From contig DASXSF010000122.1 in assembly GCA_036506155.1 (NCBI GenBank), positions 1-57,496 of the forward strand: a stretch of DNA of 57,496 nt. Reading direction: 5' to 3'. This stretch comes from DASXRA01 sp036506155 (GTDB taxonomy: Bacteria > Actinomycetota > Actinomycetes > Mycobacteriales > Jatrophihabitantaceae). Each line of letters begins with the position of its first letter. The first letter of the stretch is position 1. The translations under genes were made by a program, and so were the position numbers. Below, piece after piece: positions 8,285 through 15,843 of the stretch. The notes below the pieces were generated by a model, which saw only the letters and a program-made list of their open reading frames with translations, made no database searches and was not told the DNA's origin.

Positions 8285-9601
8285 GTGAACGATATCCCGC
8301 AGCGGCGTGCGGCGCGGACGGCCCGCCTGGCATCGCTGCCGCTGGGGGTTGCCGGCCGGGCCACCGTCGGACTCGGCAAGCGGATCGCGGGGCGCTCCGC
8401 CGAGGCAGTCACGGCCGAGCTGCAACAACGCACCGCCGAGCAGTTGTTCACCGTCCTGGGCGAGCTCAAGGGCGGCGCGATGAAGTTCGGGCAGGCGATG
8501 TCGATCTTCGAGGCGGCCCTGCCCGAGGAGTACATGGAGCCGTACCGGACGGCGCTCACTCAGCTGCAGGAGGCCGCGCCGCCGATGCCGGCCGAGGTCA
8601 TGCACCGGGTGCTCGCCGAGCAGTTCGGACGCCGGTGGCGCGAGCGGTTCGCCGAGTTCGACGATCGGCCCGCCGCGGCCGCCAGCATCGGGCAGGTGCA
8701 CAAGGCGATCTGGCACGACGGCCGGACGGTTGCCGTCAAGATCCAGTACCCGGGCGCCGGACCCGCGCTCATGGCCGACTTCACGCAGCTGGCCCGCTTC
8801 GCGCGTCTGTTCGGGCGGCTGTCCCCCGGGCTGGAGATCAAGCCGCTGCTGGCCGAGCTGAAGGAACGGGTGCTCGAAGAGCTCGACTACAACCTCGAGG
8901 CCGACGCCCATCGCGCCTTCGCGGCCGCGTACGCGGACGACGCCGAGATCGCGATCCCGCGCGTTGTGGCGAGCGCCCCCAAAGTGATCATCACCGAGTG
9001 GATGGACGGCACACCGCTCTCGCGGATCATCGCCGGCGGCACGCAGGAACAGCGCGATCATGTCGGCTACCGGCTGGCGCTGCTGCACTACTCGGCGCCG
9101 GTGCGGGCGAACCTGTTGCATGCCGATCCACATCCGGGCAACTTCCGGCTCTGCCCGGACGGCCGGCTCGGCGTGGTGGACTTCGGCGCCGTCGCCCGGC
9201 TCCCCGGCGGCATCCCGGTACCCCTCGGGCGGATGATTCGCTACACCATCGACGGCGACAGCGAGGCGCTGATGGCTGTGCTCTACGAGGCGGGCTTCAT
9301 CCGGCCCGGCATCCGGGTTGCGCCTTCGCAGATCATGCACTACCTGGCGCCGGCGACCGAGCCGCTTACGGTCGAGCGCTTCACGTTCAGCCGTATGTGG
9401 ATGCGCAGCCAGGCAGCGCGCCTGGGCGACCCACGCCGCGAGGAAGCCCAGATCGGCCGGCTGTTCAACCTGCCGCCGTCGTACCTGCTCGTCCACCGCG
9501 TGACGCTCGGCTCCATCGCCGTGATGTGCCAGCTCGAGGCGACGGTGCCCTTTCGCGCGCTCGCCGAGCGCTGGCTGGCCGGATTCACGGCATCGCCGTA
9601 G
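8285..9601 (+). CDS. AarF/ABC1/UbiB-family atypical kinase
   Basis: This 438-residue protein has the full ABC1 motif set: KFGQAMS (KxGQ), the Ala-rich AAASIGQVH replacing the glycine loop, VAVKIQYPG with the nucleotide-binding Lys, DPHPGNF as the catalytic loop, and VVDFGAV as the metal-binding DFG. UbiB-like proteins act in quinone or lipid metabolism. The mycobacterial homologue next to whiB7 (Rv3197) has been linked to intrinsic drug tolerance. The GTG start is preceded by CACAAT and 6 nt, or it is translated after the ThiF-like gene, whose stop is 4 nt upstream. Confidence 0.93.
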   Translation: MNDIPQRRAARTARLASLPLGVAGRATVGLGKRIAGRSAEAVTAELQQRTAEQLFTVLGELKGGAMKFGQAMSIFEAALPEEYMEPYRTALTQLQEAAPPMPAEVMHRVLAEQFGRRWRERFAEFDDRPAAAASIGQVHKAIWHDGRTVAVKIQYPGAGPALMADFTQLARFARLFGRLSPGLEIKPLLAELKERVLEELDYNLEADAHRAFAAAYADDAEIAIPRVVASAPKVIITEWMDGTPLSRIIAGGTQEQRDHVGYRLALLHYSAPVRANLLHADPHPGNFRLCPDGRLGVVDFGAVARLPGGIPVPLGRMIRYTIDGDSEALMAVLYEAGFIRPGIRVAPSQIMHYLAPATEPLTVERFTFSRMWMRSQAARLGDPRREEAQIGRLFNLPPSYLLVHRVTLGSIAVMCQLEATVPFRALAERWLAGFTASP

Positions 9602-9619
9602 CCGCAAGCGTTGGGCGGG

Positions 9620-9787
9620 TCACCACCATTCCGTGCCGAGTTTGGCCTCGATGGAGCGGACATATTTGCGGGTGCAGGCGTCGCAAATCCATCGCCTGCG
9701 CGGGCCGTCGCGACTCTCCACGACGTCCGCGCACCAGGCGATCGGGGGGTCCCCGTCACTGTGCGGGTCAGCCACGCGCCCGCACAT
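9620..9787 (-). CDS. Small C4 zinc-ribbon protein
   Basis: This 55-residue protein has a Cys at its second residue and a CDAC motif. In the longer frame the pattern is CSMC...CDAC, so one zinc-ribbon Cys may lie before this start. The C-terminal EWW is typical of short conserved actinobacterial proteins next to whiB-type loci. The start at 9787 is favoured because AGGAGG lies 8 nt upstream (9796-9801). The ATG at 9805 would restore the full CxxC but has no Shine-Dalgarno. A strong hairpin terminator lies immediately upstream, so expression may depend on read-through. Confidence 0.75.
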   Translation of the reverse strand: MCGRVADPHSDGDPPIAWCADVVESRDGPRRRWICDACTRKYVRSIEAKLGTEWW

Positions 9788-9818
9788 CGAGCAGACCTCC
9801 TGCATCTATCCATAAGAA

Positions 9819-9850
9819 CGCGGCCGCTGGACCTAAGTCCAGCGGCCGCG
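9819..9850 (-). terminator. Intrinsic terminator downstream of the whiB7 operon
   Basis: This is a perfect 14-bp GC-rich stem (CGCGGCCGCTGGAC paired with GTCCAGCGGCCGCG) with a CTAA tetraloop. On the minus strand it is followed by TTCTTATG. It ends transcription from whiB7 and the 49-residue gene, 19 nt before the Shine-Dalgarno of the zinc-ribbon gene. Confidence 0.85.
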
Positions 9851-9908
9851 CTGTCACTGGCAGCATCTATCCGCCGGTGAGTGTCTCTCTGCTGCGCCGT
9901 TCGCGGAG

Positions 9909-10058
9909 TTAGCGCGAAGCTGCCCGTCGGTGGGCTGAACGCGCCATTCGCTGCAGGCGGAGCTGCCGCCGAGCGTCGCGGGCCGCCCGCTGCTCGCGGG
10001 CGATACGACGCGCTTCGGACATTCGCTCTCGAGCGAGCGCTTCTTGCATGCTGATCAT
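9909..10058 (-). CDS. Small basic helical protein co-transcribed with whiB7
   Basis: This 49-residue, Arg/Ala-rich, entirely helical protein begins MISMQEALARERMSEARRIA. It is conserved in style with short actinobacterial ORFs of unknown function. The ATG at 10058 has AAGGAG 7 nt upstream (10066-10071). It lies 41 nt after the whiB7 stop and before a strong terminator, so it is most likely the second gene of the whiB7 operon. Confidence 0.7.
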   Translation of the reverse strand: MISMQEALARERMSEARRIAREQRAARDARRQLRLQRMARSAHRRAASR

Positions 10059-10099
10059 CTTGATGCTCCTTGATGTGGTGTGTACGAGGCGATGCGTGC

Positions 10100-10444
10100 T
10101 CATGCCGCCACCTCACGGTCGGTCTTGCGAGGACGCCCCCGCGGGCGCTTGCGGGCGATGATCCGTCCGCGTTCGAAGATCTCTCCACCCCATACGCCCC
10201 ACGGCTCCCGGCGCTCCAAGGCGCCGGCGAGGCACGCGAGGCGTGCCGGGCAGTCCCGGCAATACGACTTGGCGAGCTCCAGGTCGGCCGGGGTCTCGGC
10301 GAACCAGAGATCCGGGTCCTGCACCCGGCACGGCACGTCGTCGGGACAGAGCGGCGAGTACGGGTCGAGTAGCGGCGCCCCGGCGAGCGCCAACCCGTTC
10401 TGACCTTCGAGCGCGACCAGTCCGGTCGCAACCCCTGTCAACAC
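10100..10444 (-). CDS. whiB7: WhiB7-family transcriptional regulator
   Basis: This 114-residue iron-sulfur regulator has four cluster cysteines at Cys39, Cys62, Cys65 and Cys71 (C-x22-C-x2-C-x5-C). The GVWGG turn is at 83-87, and a C-terminal AT-hook RGRPRK at 102-107 is the feature that separates WhiB7 from other WhiB proteins. WhiB7 binds the primary sigma factor and activates intrinsic antibiotic-resistance genes. The GTG start at 10444 is chosen because AAGGAGG lies about 8 nt upstream; the frame stays open far upstream but without another good site. A ~400-nt leader with an upstream ORF and a terminator precedes it. It is flanked by an AarF-like gene and uvrD2, as in mycobacteria. Confidence 0.95.
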   Translation of the reverse strand: MLTGVATGLVALEGQNGLALAGAPLLDPYSPLCPDDVPCRVQDPDLWFAETPADLELAKSYCRDCPARLACLAGALERREPWGVWGGEIFERGRIIARKRPRGRPRKTDREVAA

Positions 10445-10491
10445 GCCGGTCACCTCCTTGGCAGTAGTGGGTGGACGGTTCGGACAAACAA

Positions 10492-10529
10492 CGAGGCCGC
10501 GGTTCCCGGGTCTGGGAGCCGCGGCCTCG
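10492..10529 (-). terminator. Premature terminator in the whiB7 leader
   Basis: On the minus strand a 16-bp stem (one C-A mismatch) built from CGAGGCCGCGG and CCGCGGCCTCG arms closes a six-base loop and is followed by TTGTTTGT. This is a classical intrinsic terminator, placed after the upstream ORF and ~36 nt before the whiB7 Shine-Dalgarno. Its 5' arm shares CTCG with the alternative hairpin at 10526-10573. Confidence 0.85.
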
Positions 10530-10573
10530 AGGAGAGCCGGCGCTGACGCGCTGTCAGCGTGGTGCTCCTCGAG
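10526..10573 (-). promoter_or_regulatory. Alternative (antiterminator) hairpin at the end of the upstream ORF
   Basis: A 9-bp outer stem (CTCGAGGAG with CTCCTCGAG) encloses a 7-bp inner stem (CGCTGAC with GTCAGCG). The inner stem contains the stop codon of the upstream ORF. Its 3' arm overlaps the 5' arm of the terminator by 4 nt, so the two folds compete. A ribosome finishing the upstream ORF would cover this hairpin and favour termination; a stalled or absent ribosome would let it form. Confidence 0.6.
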
Positions 10574-10787
10574 GCGGGCTGCCCGGCTTGGCAACCTCAA
10601 CGACACGGTTACGGATGTACGTCGGATCTGCCTGGATACCGGCGGCGGGCTGGAACATCGACCCCGTGCGCGGCCCTGTGACGAGCTGCGGCACCCGAAC
10701 GGGCCAATGCCCCGCGCCAGGCTGGGTGGACGCCGACGTGCCGCGCGCACGCGAGGCAACCGGGGCAGTCATCATATAGATGCTCAC
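10554..10787 (-). CDS. Upstream ORF (leader peptide) of whiB7
   Basis: This 77-codon frame begins with GTG at 10787. A strong AGGAGG (10795-10800) sits 7 nt upstream, and it ends with TGA at 10554-10556. The product starts VSIYMMTAPVASRARG and is not like any enzyme; it is rich in Pro, Arg and Gly. Its good ribosome-binding site, its place between promoter and terminator, and its stop codon inside a competing hairpin argue that its translation senses ribosome inhibition, as described for mycobacterial and streptomycete whiB7/wblC leaders. Confidence 0.7.
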   Translation of the reverse strand: MSIYMMTAPVASRARGTSASTQPGAGHWPVRVPQLVTGPRTGSMFQPAAGIQADPTYIRNRVVEVAKPGSPPRGAPR

Positions 10788-10851
10788 CGGGTCACCTCCT
10801 TCGTCGCGGTCGGCGCCGCCTACATTCGCGCGCCTGAATCAGACAAGCCAT

Positions 10852-10892
10852 AGGCTATCGGTGCGCGCGCGGGCGTCGCAATCCGATTAATT
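10852..10892 (-). promoter_or_regulatory. whiB7 promoter with AT-rich upstream element
   Basis: On the minus strand the order is TTAATTAATCGGA, then a -35 TTGCGA (10881-10876), an 18-nt GC-rich spacer and a -10 TAGCCT (10857-10852). WhiB7-dependent promoters are known to carry an A/T-rich tract a few bases upstream of the -35 that is bound by the AT-hook. The layout matches and suggests autoactivation. The expected RNA start is near 10845. Confidence 0.7.
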
Positions 10893-10938
10893 ACCTAGAC
10901 GGGCACCTTAGTCCAGCCGGGTCGGCGACTAGGGAACC

Positions 10939-12921
10939 TTAGCGCGCTAGCTCAACCGGGTCGATCGAATTCGGATCGACCCCGTTGATCACGGCGAGCA
11001 CCGGCTCCGCGTAACGATCGAGCTTGGCCGGCCCAACGCCGGATACGCGGGCAAGTGCCGCGCGGCTGCCCGGGCGAGCGTCGGCGATGGCGACAAGTGT
11101 GGCGTCGGAGAAGACGACGAACGCCGGCACCTGTTGTGCGTCGGCCTGCCGCTTGCGCCAGGCGCGCAGCCGGCCGAACAACTCCGCGTCCTCAGCTTCC
11201 GGCTTGATCGTCTTCGGCCGGGGTTTCGGGACGGGGGCCACCGGGCGCAGGCCGTCGAGGAAGCGGCTGGGTCGCCGGCTGCGCCGCTGTCCGGGACTGC
11301 GGGCGAGCGCCCAAGACAGCGCCAGCCGCTCCCGGGCCCTGGTGATGCCGACGTACAAGAGCCGACGCTCCTCGGCGAGCTGCTCGTCGGTGCCGGCGTG
11401 CTGGATGGGGATGGTGGTGTCGGTCAGTCCGACCAGAAACACGGCGTCCCACTCCAGTCCCTTGGCGCTGTGCAGCGAGGCGAGCGTGACGCCCTGGACG
11501 GTTGGCGCATGCTGCGCGGACGCGCGCTGATCGAGCTCCGCGACGAGCTGCGGGAGCCGAGCCGCGGCGTCGGCGGCGAGTACGTCGTCTGCAACGCTGA
11601 CCAGTGCGGCCAGGGACTCCCACCGCTCGCGGGCGGCGCCGCCGGGCGGCGGGTCGTCGGGATGCCAGCCGATGCTGGCGAGAACGGCGCGAACCGTCTC
11701 GGGAAGCGGCTGCTCGCCGGTGTCGGCGCGCGCGGCCCCGCGCAGCAGCAGCCGTGCCTCGCGGATCTCGGGACGGTCGAAGAAGCGCTCGCCGCCGCGT
11801 AGCACATACGGGACGCCGGCCTCGGCCAATGCCTGCTCGTACACTTCCGACTGCGCGTTCACCCGGAACAGCACGGCGATCTCGGCGGCGGGCGTTCCGG
11901 CATCGATCAGCGCACGGCACTGCTTGGCCACGTCGGTCGCCTCGGCGGGCTCGTCGTCGAACTCGGCGAACGTGGGCAGAGCGCCGTCGGGCCGCTGGCC
12001 GACCAGAGTGATGCGTCCGCGTATCAGGGTGTTGGCAAGCTCGACCACTTGTGGAGTGGAGCGGTAATCGCGATGCAGCTGAATCTCGACGGCACCGGGA
12101 AACCGCGCCCGGAACTCGAGGAGGTGCCGTGGTGTGGCGCCCGCGAAGGAGTAGATCGTCTGGTTGGCGTCGCCGACCACGCACAGGTCGTCGCGCCCGC
12201 CGAGCCAAGCATCGAGCAGCCGCTGCTGCACCGGGGAGACATCCTGGTACTCGTCGACAACGAAGTGCCGGTACCGCGACCGGACCTCCTCGGCGACGTC
12301 GCGATACTGCTCGAGGGCGCCGGCCATGATCAGCAGCAGGTCGGCGAAGTCGAGCTGCCGGGCGCGCTGCTTCGCCTTCTCGTAGCCCGCGTACACCTCG
12401 GCGATCGTGGCCGCGTCGTAGGGCCCCGCGCGCCCGGCGTCGGCTGCGCGCTTCGGGTAGTCGTCGGGGGTGGCGAGCACGGCCTTGGCCCAGTCGATCT
12501 CGGCGGCCAGGTCGCGCAGCTCTGCGCGGTGCGGGCGCAGCCGGGCGCGCGCGGCCGCGTTGCCGACTAGGCGCGTCGGATTGTCGATCACCTCAGGCAT
12601 GGCGCCGCCCAGCACCCGGGGCGCGAAGTACGAAAGCTGACGCAGGGCCGCGGCGTGGAACGTGCGCGCCTGAACGCCGTGCGCGCCGAGCCGGGCCAGT
12701 CGGGCCCGAAGCTCACCAGCCGCCCGGGCAGTGAACGTGACGGCGAGCAGTTGCCCCGCCGGTACCGCACCGGAACGTACCGAGTACGCGATGCGGTGCG
12801 TAATGGCCCGCGTCTTGCCGGTGCCGGCACCGGCCAGGATGCACACCGGCCCACGGATCGCCGTGGCGGCGGCGCGCTGCTCGGGGTCGAGCCCGTCGAG
12901 CACCGCGTCCGCATCAATCAC
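10939..12921 (-). CDS. uvrD2: UvrD2-type SF1 DNA helicase with HRDC domain
   Basis: This 660-residue UvrD/Rep-like helicase has Walker A AGAGTGKT near residue 30, the DEYQD Walker B, QTIYSF, the LHSAKGLEWD motif and VGITRARE. A C-terminal HRDC domain (~585-660) contains SGVGPAKLDRYAEPVL. This domain order, together with the neighbouring whiB7 and nudC, is that of mycobacterial UvrD2. The product unwinds DNA 3' to 5' in repair. The GTG start at 12921 is preceded by CACCAT and 6 nt (leaderless type); the open frame extends further upstream but without family similarity. The gene for mycoredoxin found beside uvrD2 in mycobacteria is missing here. Confidence 0.94.
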   Translation of the reverse strand: MIDADAVLDGLDPEQRAAATAIRGPVCILAGAGTGKTRAITHRIAYSVRSGAVPAGQLLAVTFTARAAGELRARLARLGAHGVQARTFHAAALRQLSYFAPRVLGGAMPEVIDNPTRLVGNAAARARLRPHRAELRDLAAEIDWAKAVLATPDDYPKRAADAGRAGPYDAATIAEVYAGYEKAKQRARQLDFADLLLIMAGALEQYRDVAEEVRSRYRHFVVDEYQDVSPVQQRLLDAWLGGRDDLCVVGDANQTIYSFAGATPRHLLEFRARFPGAVEIQLHRDYRSTPQVVELANTLIRGRITLVGQRPDGALPTFAEFDDEPAEATDVAKQCRALIDAGTPAAEIAVLFRVNAQSEVYEQALAEAGVPYVLRGGERFFDRPEIREARLLLRGAARADTGEQPLPETVRAVLASIGWHPDDPPPGGAARERWESLAALVSVADDVLAADAAARLPQLVAELDQRASAQHAPTVQGVTLASLHSAKGLEWDAVFLVGLTDTTIPIQHAGTDEQLAEERRLLYVGITRARERLALSWALARSPGQRRSRRPSRFLDGLRPVAPVPKPRPKTIKPEAEDAELFGRLRAWRKRQADAQQVPAFVVFSDATLVAIADARPGSRAALARVSGVGPAKLDRYAEPVLAVINGVDPNSIDPVELAR

Positions 12922-12981
12922 GGGACGATGGTGCCAGCGAGCACCGACGGTTTGCTGAGCAGGTCGGTACGGTCGTGATCC

Positions 12982-13641
12982 GTGCGCCGCTATGCCGCGA
13001 TCTCCCCGGACCGGCTCCCCGACGAGCTGACCGAGGCGCTCGTCGCCGTCGACCGCCCGGGCGGGGCGCTGCGCGTCGCGCTCGACGGGCCACGTGCGGC
13101 CGGTCCGGAAGAGCTGGCCGACGCGCTCACCGAGCCGCTGCGCACACGCGGCAGGCCGGCGATCCACGTCTGGGCGCAGACGTTCTGGCGGGACGCTTCA
13201 CTACGCCTCGAGCACGGCCGCCACGACGTCGAGTCGTACCGGGACTGGCTCGACGCCGCTGCGCTACGCCGCGAGGTGCTCGTCCCACTCGGTCCCGGCG
13301 GCTCAGGCGAGTACGTGCCGTCGCTGCGTGATCCGGCGACGAACCGAGCTACTCGCGCTCCGCGCAGTACCGCACCCGATGGTTCCGTGCTGGTCGTCAG
13401 CGGCGAACTGCTGCTCGGCCGGGGCCTGCCTTTCGACGTGACGATCCACCTGGCGGTCGGCGTCGCCGCGCGGGCTAGGCGCACCGCGCCCGAGTGGGCG
13501 TGGACGCTACCGGCGTTCGAGGCGTACGACCGTGCCGTCGACCCGGTCGAGACCGCCGACATCGTGGTGCGCCTGGACGACCCGCGTCATCCCGCGATCA
13601 GCGGCTCAGTCACCAACGACGGGCGAGCCAGCCGTCGATGA
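12982..13641 (+). CDS. Uridine-kinase-like protein with degenerate P-loop
   Basis: This 219-residue protein resembles the actinobacterial uridine/nucleoside-kinase-like group. The expected Walker A after RVALDG should read roughly GxGxGK(S/T), but here it is GPRAAGPEE, with neither Lys nor Ser/Thr. Later motifs typical of the family remain (WAQTFWRDASLRLEHG, DVESYRDWLD, a GELLLGRGLPFD segment). It is probably not an ordinary ATP-dependent kinase. The GTG start is 8 nt after TACGGT (12968-12973), as in leaderless genes. It is divergent from uvrD2, and its end overlaps nudC by 32 nt. Confidence 0.75.
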   Translation: MRRYAAISPDRLPDELTEALVAVDRPGGALRVALDGPRAAGPEELADALTEPLRTRGRPAIHVWAQTFWRDASLRLEHGRHDVESYRDWLDAAALRREVLVPLGPGGSGEYVPSLRDPATNRATRAPRSTAPDGSVLVVSGELLLGRGLPFDVTIHLAVGVAARARRTAPEWAWTLPAFEAYDRAVDPVETADIVVRLDDPRHPAISGSVTNDGRASRR

Positions 13642-14518
13642 GGTACCGGGAGATGGACAACGGCGGCGATACGCCCCTCAGCCTGGCGGTCGGGTCGGGT
13701 GCCTCGCCGCGGTCCGTCCATTCGACCGCCTGGCGCACCTCGTCCCGGCTGAACCAGTACGCCTCGGCCATCTCCTTCGGGTCGAGGTGCAGCACCGGAT
13801 GGCCGTCGACGCGGGCCGTGAAGCCCACCATCAGCGACGACGGGAACGGCCACGGCTGGCTGGCGATGTAGCGCACATCCCTGACGGAGACCCCGACCTC
13901 TTCGAAGACCTCCCGAGCGACGGCCGCCTCGAGCGACTCGCCCGGCTCGACGAATCCGGCCAGTGTCGAGAAGCGGCCCTCGCCCCAGGTGTGCCCTCGG
14001 CCCAGCAGGCACAGGTCGGCGCCGTCGTGGACCACCATGATCACTGCGGGATCGGTGCGCGGGAAGTGCTCGCTGCCGTCGTTGGGACACGTACGTGTCC
14101 AGCCAGCCTGCGTTTCTGTAGTGATCATGCCGCAGCGCGGACAGCGCTGATGGCGTGCATGCCACTGCTCGAGCGCAACCGCGCTGGTGAGCAATGCCGC
14201 GTGGAGATCGTCCACGGCGGCGCCCACCTCGCGCAGGGTCGCCCAGCCGGAGCTGTCACCGTCGACCGTGACGGCGAAGTACGGGACATCCTCGACCAGA
14301 CCGAGGAACCGCCGCACTGCCACGCCGTCCACAGTGGACGGTGTACGCAGCGCCAGCCGCACCACGCCCTCACCTCGGTCGACCGGCGTCGTGACATCCG
14401 GACTGATCGCGATCACGCAGGAGCGCAGCCAGGCATCAGCAAGCCAGTCAGCGTCACTGCGGTGCAACGCTGCCCGATCGTATGCGGCGCGGGTGAGCGT
14501 GGGCGGGTCGAGCGTCAT
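13610..14518 (-). CDS. nudC: NADH pyrophosphatase NudC
   Basis: This 302-residue Nudix enzyme has an N-terminal NudC domain, then a zinc-ribbon CPRC...TCPNDGS and the conserved HFPRTDPAVI. The Nudix box is GFVEPGESLEAAVAREVFEEVG, with the specificity motif SQPWPFPSS. It hydrolyses NADH to NMNH and AMP and can remove NAD caps from RNA. The ATG overlaps the upstream M16 gene stop (ATGA), which indicates an operon of two peptidases and nudC. Confidence 0.95.
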   Translation of the reverse strand: MTLDPPTLTRAAYDRAALHRSDADWLADAWLRSCVIAISPDVTTPVDRGEGVVRLALRTPSTVDGVAVRRFLGLVEDVPYFAVTVDGDSSGWATLREVGAAVDDLHAALLTSAVALEQWHARHQRCPRCGMITTETQAGWTRTCPNDGSEHFPRTDPAVIMVVHDGADLCLLGRGHTWGEGRFSTLAGFVEPGESLEAAVAREVFEEVGVSVRDVRYIASQPWPFPSSLMVGFTARVDGHPVLHLDPKEMAEAYWFSRDEVRQAVEWTDRGEAPDPTARLRGVSPPLSISRYLIDGWLARRW

Positions 14519-15843
14519 GCCACGGGCACGAGTCCTGACAGCGGGCCACGCACCGCGGTCGCGTCGCCCACCACGACCATCGCGAACCGGGACGGGGCGA
14601 GCAGTTCGGCGGCCGCTGCCGCGACCTCGTCGCGGGTGACCGCTGCCAGCCGCGCCGGATGCTCGGCCAGCCACTCCGGGCCCAGGCCCGCGCCGGCAAG
14701 CGCCACGAGTGTCGCCGCCAACCCGGCCTGCGTCGCCGTCGATAGCGCCAGCGTCCCGATGGCGTACTGGCGTGCCGACTCGACCTCGTCGACCGTCGGG
14801 GGCAGCGAGGCGATCTTCCCGAGTTCGTAGAGGGTTTCCAATAGCGCCGGCGCAGTGACCTCGGTCGCGACATCAGCTTGCATCTGGAACGACGAGCCGA
14901 GCGTGTGGTGCTCGATCGCGCTGTGCGAGCCATACGTGTAGCCCTTGTCCTCACGAATGTTCTCGGTCCATCGTGAGGAGAAGTAGCCGCCGAACACGAG
15001 GTTTGCCAGCTGTAGCGCGGGGTAGCCTTCGTCGTCGCGGCGAAGCGCGGCCGCGCCGAGCCGAAGCGACGACTGCACCGAACCCGCGCGGTCGACGAGC
15101 ACCAGCGGGCCGGAAGTGACCGGCGGCAGCGCTGCGACCCGAGTCGATACCGGAGCACCGTTCCATGCGTCGAGCGCGGACTCGACGAGATCGGCAGTGC
15201 GCGCGGCCGAGACGTCACCGACGACGACGAGTACCGCGCCCTCCGGCCGGACGAGGTCGCCGTGCAGCCGCCGCACCTGCGCTGCGGTCACAGCCTGCAC
15301 GTCAGGCGTCTCGGGCAGGTCGCGCGCATAGGGGTGATCGCCCCACATCCGCTTGGCCAGCGCCTCGTTGGCCACGACACCCGCGCGCGATCGGGCGATC
15401 GTAAGCCGTTCGATCAGCCGCTCGCGTTCCGCGACGACCTCCTTCGCCGGATAGGTCGCGCCGGTGAGCACGCCCGCCATGACATCGAGGAATGGGCGCA
15501 GGTTGGTCGCCAGCACGTTCCCGGAGACCAGTAAGCGGTCCGCGTCGACGCTCAGTCCGAGGTCGCCGCCCAGGCGTTGCACCGTCGCGGCCAGGCTCGC
15601 CCGATCGTGATCGACCGTACCGGTGAGTACGGAGTCGGACAGAAGTGCGGCTCGCGCGGCATGCGCGGCCCGGGAGGACAGGAACGACACCCGCAGCCGC
15701 ACCTCGACGAGCGGGACGCCCGGCTTGCGGACCGCCAGCACGCGCAGCCCGGAATCGAGCGTGCGCTCGACGGTGGTCAGTTTGCGGGCGCGGCGGGGGC
15801 TACCCAACCCCGGAACGGTCACGCGCAGGGCCGGCGCGCTCAT
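14515..15843 (-). CDS. M16-family peptidase, non-catalytic subunit
   Basis: This 442-residue protein of the M16 (pitrilysin/MPP) fold lacks the HxxEH zinc motif. Where it should lie, the sequence reads SRAAHAARAALLSDS. The second half keeps the substrate-binding segment (LASLVF-like SLPPTVDEVESARQYAIGTLALS). Such subunits pair with an active partner, as in MPP-alpha or two-chain bacterial M16B enzymes. The start overlaps the end of the active-subunit gene by 4 nt. Confidence 0.92.
   Translation of the reverse strand: MSAPALRVTVPGLGSPRRARKLTTVERTLDSGLRVLAVRKPGVPLVEVRLRVSFLSSRAAHAARAALLSDSVLTGTVDHDRASLAATVQRLGGDLGLSVDADRLLVSGNVLATNLRPFLDVMAGVLTGATYPAKEVVAERERLIERLTIARSRAGVVANEALAKRMWGDHPYARDLPETPDVQAVTAAQVRRLHGDLVRPEGAVLVVVGDVSAARTADLVESALDAWNGAPVSTRVAALPPVTSGPLVLVDRAGSVQSSLRLGAAALRRDDEGYPALQLANLVFGGYFSSRWTENIREDKGYTYGSHSAIEHHTLGSSFQMQADVATEVTAPALLETLYELGKIASLPPTVDEVESARQYAIGTLALSTATQAGLAATLVALAGAGLGPEWLAEHPARLAAVTRDEVAAAAAELLAPSRFAMVVVGDATAVRGPLSGLVPVA

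Noticed and set aside
7853..9607. Minus-strand open frame of 584 codons
   Set aside because: It mirrors the ThiF-like and AarF-like genes; the plus-strand products carry full kinase motifs, and this frame has none.
14335..14350. GTCCACAGTGGAC palindrome as a regulatory site
   Set aside because: It lies inside nudC, and a similar one lies inside the ligase gene near 34913. Codon usage can account for both.
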